Of a stretch of 24,175 nucleotides of DNA, positions 7,323 to 15,028 are shown piece after piece. This DNA comes from CAG-632 sp963626805. GTDB taxonomy: Bacteria > Bacillota > Clostridia > Lachnospirales > Lachnospiraceae. The stretch spans positions 1 to 24,175 of the forward strand of contig CAVFXS010000035.1 in the NCBI GenBank assembly GCA_963626805.1, given 5' to 3'. The notes under the pieces are model-generated. The model had not been told where the DNA came from, searched no databases, and saw nothing but the letters and a program-made list of their open reading frames with translations. The first letter of the stretch is position 1. Each line of letters starts with the position of its first letter. The translations under genes and the position numbers were made by a program.

Positions 7323-7545
7323 TTAACTGATAGATGTCTTCTCCTTCTATAAATACCTTTCCACCGGTCGGGCGATCCACTCCGCCCAGCATATGCATCA
7401 GTGTTGATTTACCGCTGCCGGAGCTTCCGACAATGGCAACGAATTCTCCTTTTTCCACTGAGAATGAAACATTATCTACCGCCACAACCTGATTTTCTTC
7501 TTTTCCATATACCTTTCTGACCTGTTCCGTTCGTAAAATCTCCAT
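7294..7545 (-). pseudogene. ABC transporter ATPase, first 84 residues only
   Basis: The frame from 7545 encodes the beginning of a MacB/LolD-type ATPase: MEILRTEQVRKVYG, the A-loop region, and an intact Walker A, GSSGSGKST (40-48), then GGVDRPTGG and IEGEDIYQLNDDKLAIFRR. After residue 84 the expected Q-loop sequence (IGFIFQ-like in homologues) is missing, and the frame runs into permease DNA in the wrong register until 6868. The Q-loop, ABC signature, Walker B and H-switch are all lost, so it cannot hydrolyse ATP. It lies 57 nt downstream of the histidine kinase gene, a usual order for sensor-linked transporters. Confidence 0.88.
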
Positions 7546-7563
7546 ATATCCTGTGTCCTTTCC

Positions 7564-7616
7564 TGTTATTTGCCTTTACCTTAGCAAAGCAAAATGACAT
7601 TTCAGTGACATTTCAG
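7564..7616 (-). promoter_or_regulatory. Tandem 11-bp direct repeat next to a weak promoter for the ABC transporter
   Basis: The plus strand has TGACATTTCAG twice in immediate succession (7595-7605 and 7606-7616), a perfect 11-bp tandem repeat. Read on the minus strand it is followed two bases later by TTGCTT (7592-7587), a 17-nt spacer and ATAACA (7569-7564), a poor promoter 19 nt before the ATPase start. OmpR-family regulators typically bind direct repeats at one-helical-turn spacing just upstream of a weak -35. This is therefore a candidate site for the response regulator encoded at 8831-9496. The repeat also contains the histidine-kinase stop codon. Confidence 0.5.
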
Positions 7617-8828
7617 AAATTTCATATGAAAAGTTGTTCCGTGACCCGGCTCCGACTCTACCGTCAGATATCCGTTCTGACGCTTCACGATCTCCTGTGC
7701 AAGTGCCAGTCCGATTCCCACACTGTCCTCCCCTGCATCCGCACTTCTGTAAAACCGTTCAAAAATATGCTTCTGATCCTCATAAGATATTCCACTGCCA
7801 AAATCCCGGACATGGATGCAGGTGTACACCTGATTGTCCTCTACCTGTATCTGAATCTCAGAAGCTTCCGGACTATGCTCAATTGCGTTCTTTATCAGAT
7901 TGACAAGTGCTTCTTCCAACCAGTGCCGATCTCCCTTAATACATGTCTCCGCTTCTCCTGTTATCTGTATTTCGATCTGCTTCCACTCTGCCAGCAGTCC
8001 CACCTTCTCTAGGACTCCCCGGATCAGGACAGACACAGACAGCTCTTCTTCCTTTAGCTCTACCACACCGGCATCCAGTCTGGATAATTTTAAAAGCACC
8101 TGAACCAGCCAGCTGACCGAGGTTAACTGCCTGGTAATTTCCGAAAGAAACCGTCTCCTTGTCTCCTCTTTCATATTCTCGCTCTCTGACAGATTGTCTA
8201 ACAGGACCAGACAGGAGGTCAGCGGAGTTTTCAGCTGATGAGAGATATCCGATACAGAATCCGCGAGTGCCTTCTTCTGCCGCCCGGCCAGCTCCGAGCT
8301 TTCCCGAAGCATGACCGTTATTTTATAGAGTTCATTCTGTAACCGGCTTAATTCCCCTTCTTCATTTTCTTCTATCTCAATCCGGTATATGCCATGCTCT
8401 ATTTTACGGATGTAATCCACCAGCTCCTGTATCTTACGATTCCGCCGTTTCTGATAACAGATAAAGATCAGCAGAATTCCTGTGCATACCAGAATCCAGA
8501 CCAGAGTTCCTGTTATCTGAAAGCGTTTCTGGACTGTTTGCGCCTGCAGGATCGGCATATCCCCCTGCAGGATGCCATACTGATGTAAGAATGCCTCTCC
8601 GTCCTCCTGATTGCCGGTTGCATTTAAATACTGCATCCAGTCTCCATGTTCCATATCCGGATATTGTGCAGAAATTGCACCGAAGATTGCTGAGATTCGT
8701 TCATAATACATAGCCGCGATCCGGCGATTCGTTACCGCCACTGCAAGATTCCAGACGATCAGTCCCGTCACCATCAGTATTACTATACGAATGATTGCTT
8801 TCTGAAATTCACGATCCTTACTCTCCAT
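7602..8828 (-). CDS. Sensor histidine kinase
   Basis: This 408-aa membrane kinase has two hydrophobic segments (about 12-31 and 106-124) enclosing an outer loop of some 74 residues that probably senses the signal. After a short linker come the dimerisation/phosphoacceptor region with H197 in DISHQLKTPLTS, and the ATP-binding domain with the N box around N314 (NLIKNAIEHS), the G1 box DFGSGI (342-347), the F box (FERFYR, 356-361) and the G2 box VGIGLALA (370-377). All catalytic motifs are present. The gene begins two nucleotides after the response regulator stop, so the two are co-expressed. Its position before an FtsX-type ABC transporter resembles VncS/BceS-like systems, but its loop is longer than the very short loops of true BceS kinases. 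The signal is unknown. Confidence 0.93.
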   Translation of the reverse strand: MESKDREFQKAIIRIVILMVTGLIVWNLAVAVTNRRIAAMYYERISAIFGAISAQYPDMEHGDWMQYLNATGNQEDGEAFLHQYGILQGDMPILQAQTVQKRFQITGTLVWILVCTGILLIFICYQKRRNRKIQELVDYIRKIEHGIYRIEIEENEEGELSRLQNELYKITVMLRESSELAGRQKKALADSVSDISHQLKTPLTSCLVLLDNLSESENMKEETRRRFLSEITRQLTSVSWLVQVLLKLSRLDAGVVELKEEELSVSVLIRGVLEKVGLLAEWKQIEIQITGEAETCIKGDRHWLEEALVNLIKNAIEHSPEASEIQIQVEDNQVYTCIHVRDFGSGISYEDQKHIFERFYRSADAGEDSVGIGLALAQEIVKRQNGYLTVESEPGHGTTFHMKFLKCH

Positions 8829-8830
8829 GT

Positions 8831-9496
8831 CTATTCCTTTTCAATCCGATAGCCCATGCCACGTACGGTTTTTATGATCTTACCGTCTTTATCGCCGATC
8901 TTATCCCGAAGCCGTTTCATGGTCACGGTCAATGTATTATCATTTACAAAATTGCCGGCATGATCCCAGATTCCGGCCAGTATTTCTTCTCTGGTATACA
9001 GTTTCCCCGGATGGCTCATCATACTGCTTAAGATCTTATATTCCAGCTTTGTAAGTGCTACCTCTTCCCCATGTGAATAGGCGAGCCCCGTTCTGGTATC
9101 CAGCTTCAGAAACTGACAATGCAAAATCTCGGATGTTTTTCCGGTTCTCCGAAGGACATTCTGGATTCTGGAAATCAGTTCCCGATTCCGAAACGGCTTC
9201 TGGATATAATCATCTGCCCCAAGCTCAAAGCCCTGAACCACATCATTTTCCTCATCCTTTGCCGTCAGGAAAATCACCGGGATATCCAGTTCGTGTTTGA
9301 TCTTCCTGCAGAGTTCATATCCGTCTCCGTCCGGAAGTGTAATATCCAGCAATATCAGATCAAAAACATCCTGTTCGAACAGCTCCACTGCCTTCCGGTA
9401 ATTCGATGCCGATACTACCTCATATCCTTCCTCCCACAACAAATATTCCAGGCCCAGAAGGATCGTCTCATTGTCCTCTACCACTAACAGCTTCAC
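8831..9496 (-). CDS. OmpR/PhoB-family response regulator
   Basis: The 221-aa protein has a receiver domain (1-115) with the acidic pocket at E7/D8, phosphoacceptor D51 (LLDITLPDGDG), T78 and K100 (YIQKPF). It ends in a winged-helix DNA-binding domain (about 125-220) with the usual VALTKLEYKIL and DNTLTVTMKRLRDKIG and VRGMGYRI stretches. It is paired with the kinase that starts two bases after its stop. A small zinc-ribbon gene ends three bases before its start, so all three are probably one transcript. Its likely targets are this operon and the ABC genes downstream. Confidence 0.95.
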   Translation of the reverse strand: MKLLVVEDNETILLGLEYLLWEEGYEVVSASNYRKAVELFEQDVFDLILLDITLPDGDGYELCRKIKHELDIPVIFLTAKDEENDVVQGFELGADDYIQKPFRNRELISRIQNVLRRTGKTSEILHCQFLKLDTRTGLAYSHGEEVALTKLEYKILSSMMSHPGKLYTREEILAGIWDHAGNFVNDNTLTVTMKRLRDKIGDKDGKIIKTVRGMGYRIEKE

Positions 9497-9499
9497 GTC

Positions 9500-9712
9500 C
9501 TATAACACTTCCTCTATTGTCTGAATCTTTACGGGAATCTTAAACCCCTGAATCAGGGAATCATAGCATTTCTCACAGAGATACCATTCATGAAGCTCCA
9601 GATCCTTCTCTGAAAAATATCCCCACTCTTTCGTTACCTTCAGATAATCTTCTCCTGCATGTTCCCCCTGTTTTAACAGCTGTCCGCAACAATTACACCG
9701 AATCTGTTCCAT
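9500..9712 (-). CDS. Small zinc-ribbon-like protein of unknown function
   Basis: A 70-aa protein with a C-x-C-C cluster near the N-terminus (C6, C8, C9 in IRCNCCGQ) and a C46-x-x-C49 pair (YLCEKCYD), the spacing of a treble-clef or zinc-ribbon fold. There is no signal peptide or membrane segment. AGCGAGG precedes the ATG by a short distance. It ends three nucleotides before the response regulator start, so it is probably translated with the two-component genes. It may be a small accessory or redox/metal-linked protein; function cannot be assigned from sequence. Confidence 0.75.
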   Translation of the reverse strand: MEQIRCNCCGQLLKQGEHAGEDYLKVTKEWGYFSEKDLELHEWYLCEKCYDSLIQGFKIPVKIQTIEEVL

Positions 9713-9777
9713 CTCATAACCTCGCTTCTGTCACATTCTCTATAGTAAGTATCTGCTGTCATTATATAAGAAAATGC

Positions 9778-10251
9778 CTATTGTCGTACAGTAGAAAAAT
9801 CTGTCAATTTTCTGTTCATCACGATCCCATTCTCGACCGGCTGTGTATAGTATTGTTTTCGGACTGCCAGCTCTTCAAACTCATTCTTATGGTATAGCTG
9901 TCTGGCTGCCTCATTGGACTCCCGGACCTCCAGCATGACCTGTTCACATCCCGTTTCTTTCGCTTTGGTCAGAAGCCTCTGCAATAACTGCTGTGCTGCT
10001 CCCATCCTGCGATATTCCGGAAGCACTCCGATCTTCATCACATCCGCAGTATCTCCTGCCACACTGATACCGGCAAAGCCGCACAAGGCATGTCCCTGCT
10101 CCGCAACATAATAATAATTGGACGTATATTGAAATAAATCCAGAAAGGTCTGTTCGCTCCAGACCTCTGAAAAACATATCCGGTCCATGTCAGACACCAT
10201 AGGAACATCCGCCGGGGTCATTTCCCGAATACATATATCCTGATTCTTCAT
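9778..10251 (-). CDS. rimI: Ribosomal-protein-alanine N-acetyltransferase
   Basis: This 157-aa GNAT-family enzyme is predicted to acetylate the N-terminal alanine of ribosomal protein S18. It shows the acetyl-CoA pyrophosphate-binding motif A (IGVLPEYRRMGAAQQLL, 74-90) and the RimI-typical stretch LEVRESNEAARQLYHKNEF (107-125), with E108 and Y120 as the likely general base and acid. The place directly after tsaE and tsaB is the standard bacterial arrangement and supports RimI over a generic GNAT. The start has AGGTG five bases upstream, right at the edge of a 15-bp repeat array. The gap to tsaB is filled by that array. Confidence 0.9.
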   Translation of the reverse strand: MKNQDICIREMTPADVPMVSDMDRICFSEVWSEQTFLDLFQYTSNYYYVAEQGHALCGFAGISVAGDTADVMKIGVLPEYRRMGAAQQLLQRLLTKAKETGCEQVMLEVRESNEAARQLYHKNEFEELAVRKQYYTQPVENGIVMNRKLTDFSTVRQ

Positions 10252-10260
10252 TTTCTCACC

Positions 10261-10395
10261 TGCTTATCGCGCACCGCTCTTCGTAGCTTTGCTCTTTGCA
10301 CATCTGCTCTTCACATTGCTGCCATCACATGCTATTGATTCTCGCACTTTGTTTTCTCATGTGCTGCTTTCTCGCGTTCCGCCTTCTCACGCTCT
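10261..10395. repeat. Degenerate 15-bp tandem repeat through the tsaB stop and up to the rimI SD
   Basis: Nine consecutive 15-bp units can be read without a gap, for example (plus strand) GCTCTTCGTAGCTTT, GCTCTTTGCACATCT, GCTCTTCACATTGCT, GTTTTCTCATGTGCT, GCTTTCTCGCGTTCC and GCCTTCTCACGCTCT. Within tsaB they encode a five-residue repeat, AEREK-AEREK-AAHEK-TKCEN, at the very C-terminus. The tsaB stop (10334-10332) lies inside unit five from the left, and the array continues past it to within a few bases of the rimI SD. Confidence 0.8.
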
Positions 10396-11096
10396 GCCTG
10401 TGACAGTCGGAGATAATCCGGATGGTGCTCTGCTGCCGTTTCCGTCCGTCCTTCCTTATACATCTGCATTGCACACATTGCAAGAGATCCTGCCCGCTGA
10501 CCATTCATATGCGGTGGTGCAAAGGATACCTGTTTCTCTGATTTCTCCCAGTATTCTTCAATATAGCTCTGATGCACCGGCACACCATCTCCCAGAAATA
10601 CTACTTCCTGCGGCAGCTCCGGCTGCCCGCTCCATACTTCCGTCAGTACCTCCATCAGTTCTTCGATTGAAATTGCACACTGCTCCTTTACGATCTCACA
10701 GTCCCTGCCATGGAACCGATAGATACCGGTATAAACCTGTCCCCTTCTGGCGTCCATGATCGGACAGATCAGCTGTGTAAATCCCTGATAATTATATGCC
10801 AGCCCCTGCACTGTCGGCACACTGACCAACGGCTTATCGAGTGCCAGTCCAAGACCCTTGGCGGTTGCAGATCCGATTCGGAGTCCGGTAAAGGATCCCG
10901 GACCTCCTGCCACCGCAATTGCATCGATGCTATTTAAATCCGTTTCCGTCATTTTAACAATTTCATCAATCATAGGCAGCAGAGTCTGTGAATGTGTCTT
11001 CTTATAATTCATTGTATACTCCGCACGCATTACATCATCCTCAATAATCGCTGCAGATGCCACCAGTCCGGAACTGTCCATTGCCAATATCTTCAT
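10332..11096 (-). CDS. tsaB: tRNA threonylcarbamoyladenosine biosynthesis protein TsaB
   Basis: TsaB is the inactive ASKHA-fold partner of TsaD; it stabilises TsaD and helps recruit TsaE for t6A37 formation. The 254-aa protein begins MKILAMDSSGLVASAA and has the family motif AVAGGPGSFTGLRIG (about 62-76) and LVSVPTVQGLA. The last 25 residues are a highly charged repeat tail (QAEREKAEREKAAHEK) not expected in the family, generated by a 15-bp DNA repeat; without it the protein would have the usual length of about 230. It starts 18 nt after tsaE and is followed by rimI. Confidence 0.95.
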   Translation of the reverse strand: MKILAMDSSGLVASAAIIEDDVMRAEYTMNYKKTHSQTLLPMIDEIVKMTETDLNSIDAIAVAGGPGSFTGLRIGSATAKGLGLALDKPLVSVPTVQGLAYNYQGFTQLICPIMDARRGQVYTGIYRFHGRDCEIVKEQCAISIEELMEVLTEVWSGQPELPQEVVFLGDGVPVHQSYIEEYWEKSEKQVSFAPPHMNGQRAGSLAMCAMQMYKEGRTETAAEHHPDYLRLSQAEREKAEREKAAHEKTKCENQ

Positions 11097-11114
11097 AACT
11101 CATTCCTCCATCTA

Positions 11115-11585
11115 TTATCGGCTGGTAATCGAAACCTTCCGATAATCAAATCCCTGTTCTAATTCCTTTTCAATCAAGATCTCCGTATAATGCTCCGGCA
11201 GACTGCCCGGTATCAGATTTGCCCATTCGATCAGGGACACACCATCCCCATCCGTCATCTCCTCAAATCCGATTTCAAATAATTCATCCTCATCCGCGAT
11301 CCGATATACGTCAAAATGATAAAACGGAAGCCGACCCTCATCATATACCTGCACAATTGTGAAGGTCGGACTGTTGATCGGCTCCTCAATTCCAAGTCCT
11401 GCACCAAAGCCCTGCGAAAACACAGTCTTTCCCACACCCAGATCTCCGATCAGACAGAATACATCCCCCAGCTCTGCGTTTGCCGCCAGCTGATATCCGA
11501 TCTGATAGGTATCCTCCGCACTGTAACTGTTTTTTATTATCGTTTCACTCAATGTTCTGTCCTCTATTCTATCCTGCTTAAGCAT
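11115..11585 (-). CDS. tsaE: tRNA threonylcarbamoyladenosine biosynthesis ATPase TsaE
   Basis: TsaE is the small P-loop ATPase that drives turnover of the TsaB-TsaD complex. It has Walker A GDLGVGKT (47-54), NSPTFTIVQVY (71-81), FYHFDVYRI (88-96) and the IEWA motif. The ATG at 11585 overlaps the end of the preceding gene by eight bases (ATGCTTAA) but has no spaced SD. A TTG at 11552, with GAGGA seven bases upstream, would give a 145-aa protein whose length before the P-loop (about 36 residues) matches homologues better. I list the ATG form as the longest reading and regard the TTG start as at least as likely. Confidence 0.92.
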   Translation of the reverse strand: MLKQDRIEDRTLSETIIKNSYSAEDTYQIGYQLAANAELGDVFCLIGDLGVGKTVFSQGFGAGLGIEEPINSPTFTIVQVYDEGRLPFYHFDVYRIADEDELFEIGFEEMTDGDGVSLIEWANLIPGSLPEHYTEILIEKELEQGFDYRKVSITSR

Positions 11586-12156
11586 CCTTTTCCATGGATG
11601 CGGGGATCTTCGTTATGCCTGCCTTCTTACAGCCTCTTGCAATCATCTCTTCCACAGCCTGTCGGTTCTCTCCCATTTCCTGATAGGCGAGTATGGACGC
11701 AGAATTTTTAGCTGTATATATGATCAGTACCGATGCCGTTTTCCGCACCTCCAGAATCGCATTCCAGGCCAATGACTGCTCCTGTTCTCCCTGACTGACC
11801 GTCATTGCGTCCTCCGTAAACCGGTACGTTAACGGATTCTTATATACCGGTGACAACAATACCTGCTGCTGTGCCTTGATCAGCAGGATGATTGGATTCA
11901 CAACCGTAAACAGAAGTCCTATGATCAATAAAATCACCCTGCGTGTTGTATCTCCGCTTCCGTCAAAAGACAGTGCAAGCGCTACCAGTGCCGCTACACT
12001 GATGCATACACCAAAGATACCCTTAAACGAGCGGTGGGTGTGCTGCATCAGAAATGAATACATATATCCTACCTTCATACCTACGGAAACCTGTACCCCC
12101 TCCGTTTCTGTCTGATTTTCTACCTGAACCTCTGTGTCTGATTCCCTCTGCATCAT
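11578..12156 (-). CDS. YcxB-like membrane protein
   Basis: A 192-aa protein with two adjacent membrane segments (about 45-65 and 73-95) after a polar N-terminus of some 40 residues, then a cytoplasmic domain. The stretch YRFTEDAMTVSQGEQEQSLAWNAI and the following VRKTASVLIIYTAKNSASILA fit the YcxB-like C-terminal domain, a family of unknown function that resembles a membrane-tethered PH-like domain. It overlaps tsaE by eight nucleotides and follows tex, so it is probably translated in series with the t6A genes. A second ATG directly after the first could equally be used. Confidence 0.8.
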   Translation of the reverse strand: MMQRESDTEVQVENQTETEGVQVSVGMKVGYMYSFLMQHTHRSFKGIFGVCISVAALVALALSFDGSGDTTRRVILLIIGLLFTVVNPIILLIKAQQQVLLSPVYKNPLTYRFTEDAMTVSQGEQEQSLAWNAILEVRKTASVLIIYTAKNSASILAYQEMGENRQAVEEMIARGCKKAGITKIPASMEKDA

Positions 12157-12216
12157 CTGTTTCTCTCCTTCTGCTTTTATGCTATCCTTGATATTTCTTC
12201 ATCTCTCCCCTGATTT

Positions 12217-14358
12217 CTATAGCTTCATTGTAAGCTGGATCCGCTTTTTCTGCAGATCCACGCCCAGAATCTTAACCTCTACAATATCACCGACACTGAC
12301 CACTTCCAATGGATGCTTAATAAACTTATCACTCATCTGTGAAATATGCACCAACCCGTCCTGATGAACCCCAATATCTACAAAAGCTCCGAAATCAATA
12401 ACATTCCGGACGGTTCCCTTCAGGATCATACCTTCCTTCAAGTCCTTCATCTCCATAACATCGGATCGCAGGATTGGCTTCGGCATCTCATCCCGTGGAT
12501 CTCTGCCCGGTTTCTCCAACTCCTGAATAATATCCTTTAAGGTAATCTCACCAATATCCAGATCTTTGGATAATGTCTTTGTGTCCTTCGCCGCCAGTGA
12601 TAACCCGACCAATCCGCCGGAGGCGATGTCCGCCAGATGATATCCGAGCTTTGTCAACAGCTTTGTCGCCGCCTCATAGGACTCCGGATGAACACTGGTT
12701 CCGTCTAACGGATTCTCTCCACCGGATATCCGCATAAATCCGGCACACTGCTCAAATGCTTTCGGTCCAAGCTTCGCTACCCTCAGTAACTCCTTCCGGT
12801 TCTTAAAGCTTCCATGCTCTTCCCGGTAAGCTACGATATTCTTCGCTAATGCCTTGGAAATACCGGACACATATTCAAGCAGAGATACGGAGGCTGTATT
12901 TAAATCCACACCGACATGGTTTACACAGTCTTCCACCACTGCTGACAGGGCATCTCCCAGCTTCTTCTGATTCATATCATGCTGATACTGTCCGACACCT
13001 ATGGATTTCGGGTCGATCTTTACCAGCTCTGCCAGCGGATCCTGAATCCGTCTGGCAATGGATGCCGCACTTCGCTGTCCGACATCAAAATTCGGAAATT
13101 CCTCAGTTGCCAGCTTACTGGCCGAATATACGGATGCTCCGGCCTCATTTACGATTACATACTGTACCGGCTCTTTGATTTCCTTTAACAGGTCTACAAT
13201 TACCTGCTCGGACTCCCGTGATGCGGTACCGTTTCCTACGGAAATCAGAACGATTCCGTATTTGCGGATCAGCTGATGTACAATCCTCTTCGACTCTTCT
13301 ACCTTATTCTGCGGAGCCGTCGGATAGATTACCTTCGTATCCAGAACCTTTCCGGTCGCATCTACAACAGCCAGCTTACAGCCGGTACGGAATGCGGGAT
13401 CCCAGCCTAAAACAACCTGTCCGGCGATCGGCGGCTGCATCAGAAGCTGATTCAGATTCTGTCCGAATACCTCGATGGCACCATCCTCTGCATGCTCTGT
13501 CATTTCATTTCGGATATCACGTTCAATGGAATCTGCGATCAGACGATGATAACTGTCCTCACAGATATCCTTTAATATCGGAGTAGTCACCGGATTATCC
13601 TTTACGATCACCTGTTTCTCAAGATAATTCAGAATCTTCTCCTTCGGTGCCTGAAGCTTAACCGTCAGGATCTTCTCCTTCTCACCACGATTCACCGCCA
13701 GGATCCGGTAACCTGCCATCTTGGCCACGCCCTCTTGGAAATCGTAATACATCTCATATACGGATTCTGCTTCCGGATCCTTCGCTGTCGAAGTCAGGAT
13801 ACCTTCCTTCCAGGTAATGTTCCGAATCCACGTCCGGTACTGTGCCCGATCGGAAACGGTTTCTGCCAGAATGTCCTTTGCTCCCTGAATTGCATCCTCG
13901 ACGCTCGTAACACCCTTCTCTTCATTCAGATATGCCTTCGCCTCTTCTTCGATCGGCTGTTTCGTCATCTGCAGCCAGATGATATTTGCCAGACCTTCCA
14001 GTCCCTTTTCCTTCGCTATGGTTGCTCTGGTTCTCCGCTTCTGCTTATACGGACGATACAAATCCTCCACTGCTACCAGTGTCATTGCTTCCTCGATCTG
14101 CTTCCGCAGCTCCGGTGTCAGCTTCTCCTGCTCCTCGATGGACTTTAAGACCGCTTCCTTCCGTTCCTCCAGATTCCGCAGATATGTAAGCCGCTCATCC
14201 AGGTTACGTAGAATCTCATCATTCAGCCCGCCATGTGCTTCCTTTCTGTATCTCGCAATGAACGGAATGGTATTCCCTTCATCAATCAACTTAATAACAG
14301 CCTCTACCTGGCTGGTACGAATTCCTAATTCTGTAGCAATCACCTTCGTGATATCCAT
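12217..14358 (-). CDS. tex: Tex-family S1 RNA-binding transcription accessory protein
   Basis: Tex proteins are relatives of eukaryotic Spt6 that bind nucleic acid and affect transcription and gene expression broadly. The 713-aa product has the full domain order: an N-terminal helical region (LGIRTSQVEAVIKLIDEGNTIPFIARYRKE begins it, quoted here in parts as IPFIARYRKE), a YqgF/RNase H-like domain from about residue 325 (GWDPAFRTGCKLAVVD), helix-hairpin-helix repeats near 495-560 (GISKALAKNIVAYR), and a C-terminal S1 domain (GTVRNVIDFGAFVDIGVHQD and VHISQMS). Start 14358 is preferred because GGAGG lies ten bases before it; an upstream ATG would add eight residues and includes that SD. Length is close to the family norm. 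Confidence 0.95.
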   Translation of the reverse strand: MDITKVIATELGIRTSQVEAVIKLIDEGNTIPFIARYRKEAHGGLNDEILRNLDERLTYLRNLEERKEAVLKSIEEQEKLTPELRKQIEEAMTLVAVEDLYRPYKQKRRTRATIAKEKGLEGLANIIWLQMTKQPIEEEAKAYLNEEKGVTSVEDAIQGAKDILAETVSDRAQYRTWIRNITWKEGILTSTAKDPEAESVYEMYYDFQEGVAKMAGYRILAVNRGEKEKILTVKLQAPKEKILNYLEKQVIVKDNPVTTPILKDICEDSYHRLIADSIERDIRNEMTEHAEDGAIEVFGQNLNQLLMQPPIAGQVVLGWDPAFRTGCKLAVVDATGKVLDTKVIYPTAPQNKVEESKRIVHQLIRKYGIVLISVGNGTASRESEQVIVDLLKEIKEPVQYVIVNEAGASVYSASKLATEEFPNFDVGQRSAASIARRIQDPLAELVKIDPKSIGVGQYQHDMNQKKLGDALSAVVEDCVNHVGVDLNTASVSLLEYVSGISKALAKNIVAYREEHGSFKNRKELLRVAKLGPKAFEQCAGFMRISGGENPLDGTSVHPESYEAATKLLTKLGYHLADIASGGLVGLSLAAKDTKTLSKDLDIGEITLKDIIQELEKPGRDPRDEMPKPILRSDVMEMKDLKEGMILKGTVRNVIDFGAFVDIGVHQDGLVHISQMSDKFIKHPLEVVSVGDIVEVKILGVDLQKKRIQLTMKL

Positions 14359-14424
14359 GTTGTTCTTTCCTCCGGTTCTCATGTTCTTTTACAGGACTTT
14401 TATAATACCTGTGGGTATTTCCTG

Positions 14425-14910
14425 CTATATATGCAATGTGATCGTCTTGCCCTGCGGTTCAAATGCACGGAACTTCACACCCGTCATCTGGAACATCCGC
14501 TTGGACGCAATCGTTGCTTCTGTGTCCGCATATTTATCCGACAAATAAATGATTTCTCTGATTCCGCTCTGAATGATCGCCTTCGCACATTCATTGCATG
14601 GAAATAATGTAGAGTAGCATTTGGCACCTCTTAAAGAACCTCCCCGGTAATTTAAGATTGCATTCAGCTCTGCATGGCACACAAAGAAGTATTTATTATC
14701 CAGCGCATTTCCAACCTTTCCCCACGGCATCTCATCATCATCACAGCCGCATGGCATTCCATTATAACCAACGGATAAAATCCGATTATTCTCATCTACG
14801 ATACAGGCTCCTACCTGTGTTGACGGATCCTTGCTGCGCTCTGCGGAAAGCAGTGCAATTCCCATAAAATACTGATCCCAGCCAATATAGTCTGTCCGTT
14901 TCATTCCCAT
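14425..14910 (-). CDS. dCMP deaminase (ComEB-like)
   Basis: The 161-aa protein belongs to the zinc-dependent cytidine/deoxycytidylate deaminase superfamily and is predicted to convert dCMP to dUMP, feeding thymidylate synthesis. H79 and E81 (CHAELNAI) and C105/C108 (PCNEC) form the zinc site and proton shuttle; the early NRILSVGYNGMPCGCDD stretch is characteristic of dCMP deaminases rather than tRNA adenosine or cytidine deaminases. The start at 14910 is set by AAAGGAGG seven bases upstream; an open frame extends to 15012 without support. It has its own promoter region at 14947-14986 and is the first gene of the series leading into tex. Confidence 0.92.
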   Translation of the reverse strand: MGMKRTDYIGWDQYFMGIALLSAERSKDPSTQVGACIVDENNRILSVGYNGMPCGCDDDEMPWGKVGNALDNKYFFVCHAELNAILNYRGGSLRGAKCYSTLFPCNECAKAIIQSGIREIIYLSDKYADTEATIASKRMFQMTGVKFRAFEPQGKTITLHI

Positions 14911-14946
14911 ATAGATTCCTCCTTTGCAGAGTGTATGACTTTCATT

Positions 14947-14986
14947 TATACGAAAGTATTCTACCATATTTTTAATGGTTCGTATA
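14947..14986 (-). promoter_or_regulatory. Extended -10 promoter flanked by inverted 8-bp half-sites
   Basis: On the minus strand TATACGAA (14986-14979) and TTCGTATA (14954-14947) are perfect inverted copies, 32 bp centre to centre, about three helical turns. Between them lie a nested inverted repeat, ACCAT/ATGGT, and an extended -10, TGGTAGAAT (-10 at 14963-14958), with no good -35. The predicted start, near 14951, falls inside the downstream arm. The layout looks like a regulated promoter for the dCMP deaminase gene. Confidence 0.5.
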
Positions 14987-15028
14987 GTAGAACCCAGACT
15001 GCTCTGTCGCATCTTTTGCCATCTGTAT

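Noticed and set aside
9761..9789. Promoter before the zinc-ribbon gene: TATAAT at 9766-9761
   Set aside because: The -10 is perfect, but the matching -35 (GTACGA) is poor and lies inside rimI; too weak to call.
14404..14419. Hairpin AATACC/GGTATT between the dCMP deaminase and tex genes
   Set aside because: Six AT-rich pairs with no T-run; no terminator or regulatory role can be supported.
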